A stretch of DNA of 64,000 nucleotides, from contig JAUCEF010000011.1 in assembly GCA_033558025.1 (NCBI GenBank), positions 3,038,001 through 3,102,000 of the forward strand, read 5' to 3'. The stretch is from Phytophthora sp. 'mugwort' (taxonomy: Eukaryota > Oomycota > Peronosporomycetes > Peronosporales > Peronosporaceae). The notes under the pieces are model-generated. The model was not told where the DNA came from. It did not search any database and saw only the letters and a program-made list of their open reading frames with translations. The position numbers and the translations under genes were made by a program. Positions within the stretch are counted from its first letter, which is position 1. Each line of letters starts with the position of its first letter. Shown piece by piece: positions 1 through 11,420 of the stretch.

Positions 1-1
1 T

Positions 2-1079
2 CACGACTGGGAATCGGATGCTCTCGACAAAAGATGTTTTACTCAACGTAACAGGGACGATGACAATGTTATCTTTACGAAATTTGTATCGCAGATATCA
101 ACACGTGAGGCACCAGACGAAAAAAACGGGTATGAATGCAATGAAAGCCTTGGGATACAGGTGCAAGATCGCCCTGAGTCCGTCAGGGCCGCAGTTTATA
201 TCGATCCAGACCAACCGATTGATTGTCGACAAGCAACAAAACCTCAATTTAGCAACTGGACCAAGAAGAACCTTCAAACCGGGGCACCCACCGCTCTTGC
301 AAATGCATCTCTGCGCTGAATCTGATCGCTTTGATCCACGATACACAGTCTGGCCACGAATCGGGGGGCTTAACCCGCTGGACACATGGAAACTAGTGGT
401 GCTGTATACATGCGGTGCTCTCGGTGGCACTTTTATTCTGCTTTCTCTCTTCCTGTCGAAAAATATCGTCGGAATTGACATCGTTGCTGCCGTAGGACTC
501 GTGTTGAGCGCCGTTTTCAGTGGAGTCTACGCTTGTTGCACCCAACGCCAATTACTCAAGCGCATCGTGACGTCCTTCCACTTTGTTTTCCTCTCGACGC
601 AGATCCTTGCAATTGGTTTAAGTTTCGCGGACATGTTCAATTGGCGCTGGGTTCCCGTCTGTGGTGTGGCTTCTTGTCTGATACTTTCGTATTCGATTTT
701 AACCGTCGACGCCTTGACCCCGATCATGAAACGCCGACTACGCTTCACGTACTGGATATTTATCAGCGGTATTGCTCTCTTCGCGGTCGTGCAAATAGTG
801 CTCGCGCTAGATGTTTTAGTACTGGGGCGGTGGGAATTACAGGATCGGGTGTTCGTAGACTTTACACTTCTCGGTCGACAGGTAAAATTGCACATCGTGC
901 CATTCCTGTTTAGCCGTGTTTTTACTGTGTTCGTGTGGTCCGGACGCTACGTCTACGTCGCTTTAAGTCGCGTTGATGAAAATGCGCTCCTTTTGCTTCG
1001 TGGGGACGTCGAATTCGACTACGAAAGTTGGAAAAAGCTAGCGAATCTCAGCCGTTTGGGAACTCAAATACACACCTGA
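2..1079 (+). pseudogene. multi-pass membrane protein, 5' end outside window, frameshifted
   Basis: I do not recognise the family. Two reading frames together look like one protein. From base 2 to the stop at 317-319 one frame is open and polar, acidic and protein-like. From about 320 to the stop at 1077-1079 a different frame (open from an ATG at 18) carries the membrane part. Reading across base ~316 joins the two naturally, so a one-base frameshift there (mutation or sequence error) is more likely than an intron, since no good splice pair is visible. The second part has five or six hydrophobic helices (roughly 390-450, 470-535, 565-635, 645-705, 735-800, 890-960), then a short polar tail. 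The gene begins left of the window. It could be a decayed gene or a live one with an assembly error. Confidence 0.5.
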
Positions 1080-1249
1080 TGGTAAAACTCGTAGCCGGTA
1101 AATGCCAATTTACAAGACGGAGAGCTTCGTCGGCTTTCAGGGACTTTAAACTAACGTGACAAGTGTTTAGCTCGGGCCAACATCCGCCTCGTTTTTTTCA
1201 GCATGATCTCGCGATCCGCTTCTACGATCCAGAACCTGGAATATGTATA

Positions 1250-1309
1250 CACCATTGCACGGCGTTATTCACAGCGCCAACAATCAAATTCAAAATGTGA
1301 ATGCTGGAA
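1250..1309. repeat. left terminal inverted repeat of the 1250-2650 transposon
   Basis: These 60 bases match the reverse complement of 2591-2650 at 59 positions; the only difference is T at 1303 against C in the partner. The outer end abuts TA. Confidence 0.93.
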
Positions 1310-1391
1310 TTCAAATGTCCTTTACAAAATGATATTCGTCAATATATTCTGTATAATAGGATACGGAGGATAGGATCTGGGGCCTTAAAAA

Positions 1392-2525
1392 ATGGCGGGA
1401 AGCTTCGCACGAACGCTGCGCTCACCAGCCTACAACCTCAGTTTGCAATTGGCAGCATGCCATCGCCAAGCTACAAGAAGTACTCGCAGGAGTGCGAGCC
1501 TGCGACCTGCGCGCGGCCAAGGAGGCCAAAACTTGAAGATCGTCGCTGAGCTCCATGATGTCCCCGAGCGAACCGCCTGAGGCTGGATCAAGGTAGCGAT
1601 GGACGGCGGCGACTGGAACGGCTCCCAACAGCGGCGTGGCGGCTCTACCAAGAAGCTTATCGAAGCTCATATTGAGTATCTGTTCGACGAGCTCACCAGG
1701 ACGCCAAAACTGACTCTCATGCAGATGACTGAGCTCATCCAGCAGAAGTTTGACGTGCATGTCAACCATAAGACCGTGCGTCGTGTTCTCAATGCGCACA
1801 GCTTCACACTGAAGAAGATGCGCCGGGACGTCGTTAGTCGCAACGACGCCATCAACCAGCAAAAGCGCTACGACTATGTGGTCAAGTTCTACGCGGCCCT
1901 CGCTAACAACAAGAAGGTGTTCTACCTGGACGAGACTAACTTCAACTTGTGGTGCTCGCGTGGACGGGGTAGGAGTGCCCGAGGACAGTGAGCTGTGCAG
2001 ACAAGCGTGGCAAGCAAAGGTAAGAATATCCACGTTATTGCGGTTATATCGAGTATAGGCCTAATCTATCAGGAATCCCAGTTTGGGTCTTTCACGTCAG
2101 AACTTGCGAACGAGTTCATTCGACGTTTCTTGCGCCACATTCGCGCTTCCACGCCGCTCGAAGAAGTTGTTCTTGTCCTCATCAATTCCCCCTGCCACAC
2201 CTTCGCCAAGGACGTCTTCGAAGAGGAGGAGTTCGCAGCGGCGGAGATGCTGAAGCTTGGACCCTACTCACCCATGCTCATTCCTATAGAGAACGTGTTC
2301 TCTGTCAACAAGAGCGCTGTGAAACGCTTCCTCGCTCGACGAGCTATTCTACGCATCCCTGAAGAAACGACCATAACGGCGCACCGAGCCGGATTCTTGG
2401 AGCTCGTTGCGGATCCTCTTTTCGCTGAAATTGTGACGCCTGAGCTGTGTAACCGAGCGTTCTGCCACACGCTTCCCCACCATCAGCGTGCTCTCCGCTT
2501 CGAGGACATGGAAATTGGTACTTAA
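1392..2525 (+). pseudogene. Tc1/IS630-like transposase, disabled
   Basis: One frame runs from an ATG at 1392 to TAA at 2525, interrupted by two in-frame TGA codons (1578-1580 and 1989-1991). The N-terminal part holds helix-turn-helix-like sequence (around ELHDVPERTA), and a second ATG lies at 1599. The first catalytic aspartate is present (YLDETNFNLW). The second block reads LINSPCH where the family has DNAPCH, so the second catalytic aspartate is gone. The third block (YSPMLIPIENVF) keeps its glutamate but has isoleucine where asparagine is usual. Both stops could come from CGA to TGA changes. With two stops and a missing catalytic residue this copy cannot make an active transposase. Confidence 0.85.
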
Positions 2526-2590
2526 TGTATCGAACAGATTCAGCAGGTATATAAAAGCTTGAAAGTAATATATCTGGCAGGTTTTTTTAT

Positions 2591-2650
2591 TTCCAGCGTT
2601 CACATTTTGAATTTGATTGTTGGCGCTGTGAATAACGCCGTGCAATGGTG
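2591..2650. repeat. right terminal inverted repeat of the 1250-2650 transposon
   Basis: Inverted partner of 1250-1309, with 59 of 60 positions matching and TA at 2651-2652. Confidence 0.93.
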
Positions 2651-2652
2651 TA

Positions 2653-3213
2653 GTTTATCGAAGTGTTGGGGGCTGTCTCCCGGTGTTTAGTCCCTTTAAG
2701 CGTGGTGAAAACCGATGGATTACATGTATAGATGGTTGTTTTGGCTGGTGAATGAGACGCAACAAACACTAGGACGCCAGAAGCTTGTGATTCGGAAATC
2801 AAATAAGGATCATCGAAGCACTCCTGAATACCTAGAGGAATAGCATTGCATGAACTCAATATATAAATAAGCGCCCAATCAAACCTCCACCCGCTGCAAA
2901 TGCAATTTGCACCCTACTTCAACTCTTTCAAGTTGGAAAATAATAATTGTTATGCTTCACACTTTGCGACAGGTTAATATATAAAAGTTATTGTAACTTC
3001 GTCAATTTTTTTACGAGCAGCGAGGTGCTGTTTAGATATGTACGAGATATTATAACAATCGCAAGCTGTAGCATAGCTCCCATAAAACTCTTCGGTTTCG
3101 GAGCTGCGACAAATAAATCGGACAAACCACAATTACAAAAACCAAGTGTATTAGAATGATAGTATTCTCATAGTGCGTCCTGTCAGCGTGGCATTGAGAA
3201 TGTTTTCTGACCT
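2653..3213. other. no gene seen
   Basis: AT-rich sequence between two elements. Only short open frames without recognisable motifs are present. Confidence 0.6.
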
Positions 3214-4255
3214 ACCAAAACCACGGAAAGCCTGTTGTCGGTCCCGGCATATCTGTTTTCATGGAGTAAGAGAGAAACAACAGGTTCTCCGTACTAATAA
3301 CTTGCAACAATACATCAAGTAAGGTTGAAGTTTGTAAATCTGTTGCTCGGCATGAGTATACTCGAAATCCTGAAACAACTTAATGAATATCATATGCATT
3401 ATAAAGTGGTTAACAGATTTAGGCCCGTGAACCAGTAATGAATGGGACACATCGCTGATGTATTGGCGTGACTTTTAGCGTTCCTGGCGTTTATGGCGAT
3501 TATTGACCCTCGTACGAACTCATCGACCTGGTAATACTTCTCATCTACGTGGACCATACCACGCTCCACTCATATACACCGTCCTGGTCCGATAGTCGGA
3601 CACCACCAACTGTGCCAATTCGGACTCGTAAAAAGTGCGTTGTATGGATCGGATGTCAGCATAGGTTCAAGTCGATCAGGATCCCAGAAGTTGCTTGGCA
3701 GGTGCTCGAGTCAGTGCGCTTACAGGAGTCCGTGGTCTTCGCGGTGCTCTCGTTACGGGAATGCGCTCCGTAGCAAGATCGAGATTCAGTTTTCCCAGCA
3801 GATACAGCGACGCGATAATATGCGAGCAAATTTATTCAGAGTGAGTGAGTGAAGCTCTTACACGTGCATGTAAGTATGCATCGGATGCATCCAATCTAGC
3901 GAGCGGTAGCAACGATCCTTGTTAACTACAGAATCAAAGTACGTAGCAGCCAATTGCACAAGCGTACCTTGGCAAGTGTCCATGTTGGTTGGAGATCAAG
4001 TACTGACATTGCTCGAGCGCCTTCGACGTCGACAGTGACTTGTTGTAACAACAAAAGCATGAATTCCATCTGGAGAAGATTTGCACGGCGGCCGGGTCTA
4101 CCTCCCAACGAAGAAATAAAACTTAAACGTTTTGCATACGGATCGCAAACTGTTTGTAGCTGTTGCGTGTATTCCACGCCGAAAACCTGTCGTTCGTTTC
4201 CCTACTCCATGCAACAGATAAGCCAGGACCAACAACAGGTTTCCGTGATTTCGGT
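3214..4255. mobile_element. terminal-inverted-repeat element without transposase
   Basis: Bases 3214-3291 and 4179-4255 form imperfect inverted repeats of about 77 bp. Shared blocks include CACGGAAA, CCTGTTGT, TATCTGTT and CATGGAGTA. Each repeat also contains a smaller internal inverted pair (CCTGTTG ... CAACAGG on the left). The roughly 890-bp interior has only short open frames and I recognise no transposase. This fits a non-autonomous DNA element; the target duplication is not clear. Confidence 0.65.
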
Positions 4256-4374
4256 CGCAGCAGGTAGATAGTATATCTGCAACAGATAAAAGTTACTACC
4301 CCTTGACATTGGCTCAGCAAGAGACAGTAGCAAGTAAAGCGGTGTAGAACCCCACGTCTCGAAAAGTGCAGCCT

Positions 4375-5300
4375 TCAACTGAGGCACGCTATTAAACTGT
4401 TTATCCAATATACTCTCCTACTCATTATCGACCATAGGTTTTCGATTATATTTAGATTAGGTGACTTCAAAGTCCAATACAGGTCCTTCAAGTTTTGCTC
4501 AGCAAAGAACTCCTTGGTGCGCGCCGATGTATGTATATTTGTGTTGTCTTGCTGGTGCATAACTCAAAACCGTAGTTAAGGTGGGCGAAAGGGAGGGAGA
4601 ACTCAGATACCGTGTACATGTAGTCGTCTGAGTCTGCCTCCACGTCAGGATCACCAACGGAGGCTTACCCCCGCGCACTGAATGCGCCCAAACCATTCCG
4701 GATTTCACCACCAGCCTGCCCTCTCTTGGTCCGGCGGGGTTGGCGTCGCAAGTCCCGCCAATAGAACTGAATTCCGTCGGGTCGATCGAGATTCCATTTC
4801 TTCTTATCAGAGAAGATAATGGATCCCAAAATGGCCCGGCGGTCTAGCAAAAGCTTCTCCCTCACCCACGAGTCGTGAACAGCCATCTCCTCCGGCTTGA
4901 GTAAGGGCGTGTTCTTCATCTTAGTTAAGTCCGGCCACTCCACTCTAGCAAGTATGCGCTGGATGGCCCGCACATGCACGTCCAGCTGCAGCTCCATATT
5001 GAGCTTGGACGCGGACAGCTCTTGGCGTGCTGCAGTGCGGACAATTCGCCGCATTGCGAGGTGAGCGTGGGAGGCGATCTCTGTCGATTAGGGGGCTTGG
5101 GCTTCTTGCGATTCTTGGGTGGTGGAGCCGAAGCCAGTGCCACCGCACGATATCCCGCGTTTCACAGTACGCTCTACTGCGCGCTTACTCGTGCTGGCCT
5201 GATAAAGGCCTCGATCTTTTATTTCTCTCTCTCAGTCAGGCAAGGCTTCTTGGTCTTGACCACCTCTTCAAATGAGCTCACATGTAGGGGTCTGCAAGCT
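4375..5300 (-). pseudogene. Tc1-like transposase, frameshifted relic
   Basis: Minus-strand pieces in different frames together spell a Tc1-like transposase. From about 5150 to 5055 a basic, proline-rich segment is followed by helix-turn-helix-like sequence (QRILARVEWPDLTKMKN near 4930). FSDKKKWNLDRPDG near 4800 carries the first catalytic aspartate. After frame changes near 4700 and 4570, HQQDNTNIHTS (second aspartate) and SPNLNIIENLW (glutamate) follow. The FSDxKKWNL block also occurs in the 25475-27029 element, so both belong to one family. At least two frameshifts make it non-functional. I did not find matching terminal repeats around it. Confidence 0.75.
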
Positions 5301-6099
5301 CAGCCGTCCGCATATACAGCCAGTTATACTTACCACTATTCTAATACACTTGTTTTTGTGCGGGTGGTTTGTTCAATTTAATTGTCGCGGCTCCAAAACC
5401 CAAAACTGGTATGGGAGCTCTGCTGTTACCAAATTTTCTCTGCTTGTAGACGGCAAATCCTTTAAGTGCGGCCAATCATATCACTGTATTTGTCGCATTC
5501 GGGAGTTCCACATGTAAGATACGCTACAATCATTTAGATATAAATACCGGTAGGCCTGACTGGCGCAGGGTGTCATTCATTTGGCGATGACCATCGCTTC
5601 CGCCCGAAGAGGCGAGCGTCTTTCACTGCCCGGGGAAAGCTCACGCACATGCGCAACTTAAAGCAACTCAAAGACATCGGAGAGGTTACCAATGATGCGT
5701 TCCCGACGTTTCCAACGACGATGCGTGTGGGGCACAACGATAGCCGCGTTGATACCTGGTAGAACCAAGGCTGCGCCTCCCGCGCAGTGGTGGGCGTGGA
5801 AGGCTTATCTGAGCTATGCTGCTTGCCCTTTCCAGCGCCAAAGTCAGAATACGAGCATCCATTCTCTGGCGCGTAGTTCCTAAATATACAGTCCTAAACA
5901 TGCAGATCTTCTCGCCCGAAGTGAGAACATCGCTCACGGATGACTCGAGCACAAGTCTGTCGTCCTGTCCGGGGTGCCTGACCGGACGCCAAGGTGCTGG
6001 GTAAGCCGAGGCCCTTCGACACCTCACACGTCCCGAATCCCGCACACGTTTCAGAAAACACGTTCACCATCCGCACAAGTGCCTCCAGTGAACACCCAT
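5301..6099. other. no gene seen
   Basis: Opposing open frames of 60-120 codons exist between 5690 and 6080, but none shows family motifs or a credible start context. Confidence 0.5.
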
Positions 6100-6845
6100 T
6101 AACCCAGAAGCGTACGAATCTCGCAGGAAGCTCCTGCTACGATGAATGCGCGATAAAGAAATTCAAGAGAAGCAGTGCACAGTTAAGAGACAAGAAAAGC
6201 ACGACCAGAAGGAATATGTACGAAGCTGAGCGCCGCAGCTGAAGAAGATAGCCTAGTTAGATGTTTAGTAACCTTCGTGAAGAAGGTGTACACATGTCGT
6301 CAACGATGCTAAAAATGGGGTCAATGATGTTGCAGCCGAGAATGGTATTCACGACTTAAATGCATCTTTGAGGTGGATGCGTGTATTTAAGGTTCGCCAT
6401 AAGCTGCTCATGAGAGCAAGAACACGCACTGACCAGAAGACACCCGCCGACTTAACTGACATCGCGGCGGCCTTCACTGCGGAGGTAAAGGCGACGATGC
6501 TAAAATTTAGCGTCAAAAAGGTGTACAATGCGGACCAAAGAAGTCCTATATTTCAGCGACTATATGCTATAATTGACTTTAATCTAACTTGCTCTGGCGT
6601 TACACTGGTCTTCTTTTTGAACTTCCCTACTGGGATTCTCAATGCTAACAGTGCCAAAACCGACTGGACGCGTTGTGCTGGAAAGACATAAGAGAGAGCC
6701 CCAGTGAGGCTTTTGGGCGACTCGGATGGATCTCATAATCGTTCTTTTGTCGTTTTTAAGGAGAAACCCTCGAAAGTGCCTGAGAGGGAGGAGGGAGCAA
6801 GCAGTTGCATTATGGCTTTGGCGAGACAATTTGGCAAGACTTAAA
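6100..6845 (+). pseudogene. pogo-like (DDE_1 type) transposase fragment
   Basis: The clearest piece (6368-6560) reads WMRVFKVRHKLLMRARTRTD, then a segment ending VYNADQ. This resembles the DNA-binding domain to catalytic domain junction of pogo/Tigger-like transposases, where the block ending in ADQ precedes the first catalytic strand. After about 6640 the sequence resumes in other frames (GDSDGSHNRSFVVFKEKP near 6720). Frameshifts and lost parts make it a relic. No terminal repeats were found. Confidence 0.55.
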
Positions 6846-6849
6846 TACA

Positions 6850-7284
6850 GCCCATCGTGAACAGCATCTCGAGATTATGGCAATGAGAAATGTGAGATTA
6901 TGTTGTTTTATAGCGGCATAATCGTTTTTAGTGCTTATACTTCTATTCTATGTCAGTAAAACAGCAAAGTTTCCATTCAGTTTCTGAGATATCATTAAGC
7001 TGGCACGGAGGACATCAACGAGCGAGGAGTAAGCGGCAATATGGACAACAGGCCAGTGTGCAGCGGGTCGAGGACGTTGCAGTTGGGCGGCTGGCTGGTG
7101 GGTACATTGCGCCAGTGAGGGGTCACTACCCTCAAGCAGCAACAGACTGTGACCGAGAGACCCTTGCGGTGGAAGAACTCATCATACAGTCGGAAGTGAA
7201 CGGCTCAGAGCGCTCGACGCGATATTGGTGGCTGCCAGGACTGGACGAGTGCGCGACGAACCAAGGTAAGCGGAGCTGACACGA
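6850..7284. other. no gene seen
   Basis: Short open frames only, with no recognisable family. Confidence 0.5.
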
Positions 7285-7388
7285 ACTCACCTCGCAATTT
7301 GCAGCCGGGAACTCACTTCACAATTTGCAACCGGGAACTCACTTCACAATTTGCAGCCGGGAATTCACTTCCCAATTTGCAGCTGGGA
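7285..7388. repeat. 26-bp tandem repeat, four copies
   Basis: Four consecutive 26-base units of the form ACTCACTTCACAATTTGC followed by AGCCGGGA. The first and fourth copies carry two to four changes and the middle two differ by one base. Unit length is not a multiple of three. Confidence 0.95.
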
Positions 7389-7489
7389 GCTCAAGAGGCA
7401 ATCTGAAGTGATGAAGACGCGGGAAGACCAGCAACGCAACAGCAACAGCACGACCTCGACACAGAAACGAGTAAGGCGACGAATGAGGT

Positions 7490-7645
7490 TGAGACGGACG
7501 TGTGAGTACGGACGGACGAGTGTGTCGGGCGAGCTTGGTGTATGCGTACGGACATTTGAGTGCGGACGTATTGGTGCAGACGGACGAGTTTGACGAGCGC
7601 GTGTGGTATACGAGTGCGGACGGACGAGGACGAGTAGTCGAGAAG
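7490..7645. repeat. GACGGACGAG-rich degenerate repeat tract
   Basis: Many irregularly spaced copies of GACGGACG, GAGTGCGGACG and TACGGACG. Open frames here on both strands result from the low-complexity composition and are not counted as genes. Confidence 0.7.
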
Positions 7646-10600
7646 CGAGAACAGCTTTTCCAAGTGTTGAGAATAAGAAAAATAGGAACGGAAACGTTCC
7701 GGCGCGGTGAACCGAGACAATAGGTGTTGACGTTAAGCGAGGTCGAGCGTGGACCTCGGTAGACCACTGCAGCAAGCACTGTAGCTATACGAACCCGCCG
7801 ACAAGCAGGCGTCCTGAGACTTGTTACAGTACGAACCCAAATCCAAGCCGTTGTTGACCTAGGCCTCCTGACTCAAAGTGATATTTTTTTGTAACGTTCA
7901 CGCCGACCACACTGTGGGGACGTTCGTTCGCAACCTCAAAGACCTGTTTATTGGCGACGCACACGTTGTCAACGAAGCGGATGCGATCTCCGTTGACGTG
8001 TGCGTTGTCGATCCAAACACATTGTTCACAGGCGTCCTCCATGTGTACACGCATGATCAACACGTAGCCGCGGTTGCGCGGGCGCCGTGGTGTCTTTGGA
8101 ACGATACTATGCTCTCACCTAGTACCTGGCCGGCTCGATTGAGGAATGGCTGACTTCAACGAATCTAGGTCGTCAATAACACGTTATGGTACCGCCCTTC
8201 ATAAGCAACAGATCATCGATAGACACGAAACGACGCCACTAGACAGGAGCTGGCCAAACTGTACATCCGTATACGGATTACAGACAGTTGGAATAAACGT
8301 TGGGGTCTTCCATCACATACCGTACATGGAGGAGATTTAGCGCGATACTAGTTGGCTCCAGCCATTCATATTCGGAACTTGGCTAAGTCCCACAAAAGCT
8401 GCTGGCATACTACCTCAGACTTCGTTGATAGCACGATTACGTCATATTTCGATTAAAATCTTTGTGTTGCTCAGCCGCGCCGTGAGCCCACGACGTTTCA
8501 TCATCTGCCCTGGTGATCAAGCAATGATAAAGCGGCGTCTTCACTGACATGTAAGCGCAACACGATGTCTGTTCAATGGAAAATGCACAAATGTCATACA
8601 GTGACACTTTGTTTCAGCAATGAGGCTGTGCATACTCATGGCGATATTGATATTGCATCTGAAGTGCCGCCTCTTCGGCCCAAGGTGACGCCTAAGGCTT
8701 TCATAAATTTGGCAAAACCAAAATTCCTAATCCACCCCAAACGCATTTTCAGCAACCTACTGAGAGCCCTCGACCTCCTGAAGACAGTACTTGGTGCCCA
8801 AGTTCCGCACAGTGTGAAGCATATTCGGTGACTACAAGGATTGAACCATTCGATACTAATATTCAAGGAGCTTGTTCGGGCGAAGGCATCACGGCAGATA
8901 TCGGCCCCGAGACTATATTTGGCAATTATGAAGTAGGCGATGGATTTCCCGTTTCTTCGGCATGGAGAGGACGAAGAACCACCGATGTTGGTGCTTACGA
9001 TCGCGATGCCGACGAAAAATTGGCTCTCCAAGAGCGGGAACCTCTCTGGAATTATATGTGAGTGCGACCTTTAAGCTCTTCTCGGCTACCCGGTATTACC
9101 TGCGGCTTTAGAGTCATAAGAAGCGCTTGTCACCTTGATGGCCTCTTTGAGGACTCAGGTACGCCCACGGTTGCTCCCCTGTCACGATAACCTCCGCCGC
9201 CAAAAGCGAAGAAATTTGTTAAGCCGCGCCGCTGCTTTCCACTGAACGTGCACAATTTTGTTTTACCGATTCTTCTGTTGGAAGCGTCCTCTATCTTGGT
9301 GAGCACACATAGTGCGATGACGATCTCAGAAACATATCAGGTAGCGGGATTCACGATAAATCGCAAGCATAACGGTAGGAGGTGCAAATGTTTCGGAGGG
9401 AATGCCTGATGGATGACGATAAACTGATTGCGCCGAGTTTCTATCGTTTGGCTGTAAAATGGTCGGTGCGTCGCGCGCACCGTGCGGGTATACCGCAGGG
9501 TGGCTTGGTTTTGCGGATAAACACGTTTTGGAGGGCTGTGTTTACTGCATCAAATTCCGCATCTATGTCCACGTCGTTTGCGACCGCGTGGCTTTTGGAT
9601 TTAAGTGTCCCTGGTGTTTACGGACAGCAAATCTAAAAAAAGCGTATTCGATGAACCCGTCAGTCCGGACCCGGTAACAAGGCTAGTGCAATAGTTCGAT
9701 GTGAACAGCAGTATTATATTTTGTGGAGGGTCTCCCTACGTCTGTTAACTCGCTGAATGCCGTGGTTCCGACGGTTGATGAAGATAGCACAAGGAGAAAA
9801 GAGCGACATTTATCAAATGTAGCTCTTTTCGATATGATACCTCAATCCAATTGCAGTTTAGACCATATCCATCTTCAAGATGGTCTCGTTTCCAAAATAG
9901 ACGCATATTCCAGAGCAGAGAGTAGCACGTATAATATATGTATATATATCAAACCTAAACTCAACACCAACGTCCCTCCCTCCCTCCGTCCGTCCGTCTG
10001 CCACGCCATAACGTGATGTCTAGCCGCAATCGCATTGGCTGCCGAGCGCAGCGAAGGCGGCTCCCATTCGCTAAAACAATCTTCCGCCGAATGTGGCCAT
10101 TGGTGGGAAATATAAATTTAAGGGTTGGTAGAAATTGATGTATATTCTTAGCCTGCGTCCTTTCATTCCTGAAAATAGAGGCCATCACATGCAGGTTGTT
10201 CGAGGCGCGAGTGGTGTAACCCCCGCTCCGTCTTAACTGCAGCCTCGCATGGGCAGGTTCACCTACGGGACCAAAACTAAACCCACCACCTCGTAGGCGA
10301 CGGCGCTCGGCTAGTAAAACGCAGAAACCCCAAGTTCGTAATATTGACAACTGATTAAATCTACAGGTTACGGGCTGCGGGTCTTCCTCGAGCAACGTAT
10401 AAGAAGCATGTCGGAATTTAGCGTAGAAATTGACATAACTGCGCTACTCTCGCTAGCGCCAACGTTGGCAGAGTCGCAATTGGCAGGATTTTAAATGGAA
10501 GGTAACTTTCCGGAACTTGAAAAACGGACCCCCATCCGTCGACAGATCGACCGCCAACCGCTAGCATCGCCTGCATTCGATACACAGTATCGGTTATGCT

Positions 10601-10904
10601 CAGACCTCCTCTAAAGTGGGAACACGGGAATCAAATCCCACTTCTCCCACTTTCCTATTTCACAGAATTTGATCGAAATGTAGGAACACGGCACATAGAT
10701 TGCATTCTCACCAAAATTGGATTCAAACCGGAGATCTGTTGAGCGTAAACATAGTTTCACATAGTTTCACACTCTTTAAATCGGCCAAAAGGGCGCGAGG
10801 CATTATGCAGCAGCTCACAGTAGAAGGACAGCCAGCCCAAAAGCGGAGGAAAGGGTAGGCCCTTCGCTATCGAGCATACAGTTCAGCTCGAAAAACTCTA
10901 CCAC
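7646..10904. other. 3.3-kb stretch without a supportable gene
   Basis: Several open frames of 60-145 codons occur on both strands (for example 7824-8063 minus, 8636-9031 minus, 9961-10395 minus), but none shows motifs I recognise. A CCCTCC/CCGT-type microsatellite lies near 9977-10003. Likely old repeat-derived sequence. Confidence 0.5.
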
Positions 10905-11420
10905 CGCCAAGGTGGAGACTGTGTGCAGATTATGTATCACGTTTGGACGAGAGCGCGCTCCTGGTGCAACATCGGCGAGCTCAACGACGAATACTTCACA
11001 ACCGGATAATTCCGTACCGATCTCTACAAGAATCACCTCAAATCGCAGCACCCGCTGGTGTGGGAGAAGTACGAGTATGCCTCTGCCACTGAAAAAGAAT
11101 GTTTCTTCGACACGCGTGAAGTACCTCACGTGGAAACTGTAAAGGCTGCGTTTGAGAGCGAAACTTCGTTGGAGTTTGCCGTCGATACCACAATAGTCGA
11201 CATCATCGTTGGGAAACTACTCTTTCACCTAGATGACATTGCATCTAATGCACGCGTTCGTGAGCGTGCTCTCGAAATACTTACTCGAGAAGGCGACCAC
11301 TACTGCGTGAAGGAGCTATACCCGTCCCGCCTCCGTCTGTGTGTGAAGTTCATGAGCCGTGGTGCAAGTTTGATGGTGGCCGGTTTGGTGCAGGATGTGA
11401 CTGGAATCGGCTGCTGTAGT
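10905..11420 (+). pseudogene. BED-like zinc-finger protein fragment
   Basis: A C-x2-C pair (VCRLCITFGRERAPGA, near 10915-10965) is followed, in another frame, by FRTDLYKNHLKSQHPLVW near 11010-11065. This gives a C-x2-C ... H-x4-H finger of the type found in BED-finger transposase relatives. The frame continues to about 11420 with ordinary protein-like sequence of unknown function. A stop codon (TAA, 11008-11010) and a frameshift separate the two halves of the finger. Probably a relic of a repeated oomycete gene. Confidence 0.45.

Larger units (their letters stand above)
1250..2650 (+). mobile_element. Tc1/IS630-like DNA transposon with 60-bp terminal inverted repeats
   Basis: The element is bounded by 60-bp terminal inverted repeats that begin CACCATTGCACGG and differ at one position. 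TA dinucleotides lie directly outside both ends (1248-1249 and 2651-2652), the expected target duplication of Tc1/mariner elements. It is 1401 bp long and holds one transposase reading frame, which is disabled. Confidence 0.9.

Noticed and set aside
1422..2033. 203-codon minus-strand open frame
   Set aside because: Antisense of the transposase relic at 1392-2525. It has no motifs of its own.
5686..6045. 119-codon minus-strand frame
   Set aside because: Composition resembles random frames of the GC-richer sequence. No motif, and opposing frames of similar quality exist.
7339..7779. overlapping minus-strand frames of 109-146 codons
   Set aside because: They arise from the tandem and GACGGACG-rich repeats. 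The frames overlap each other and show no protein features.
10620..10755. tRNA-like B-box sequences (GGATTCAAACC near 10727 and GGGAATCAAATCCCA near 10630)
   Set aside because: No cloverleaf could be folded around either one. The acceptor and anticodon stems are missing, so neither a tRNA nor a SINE is called.
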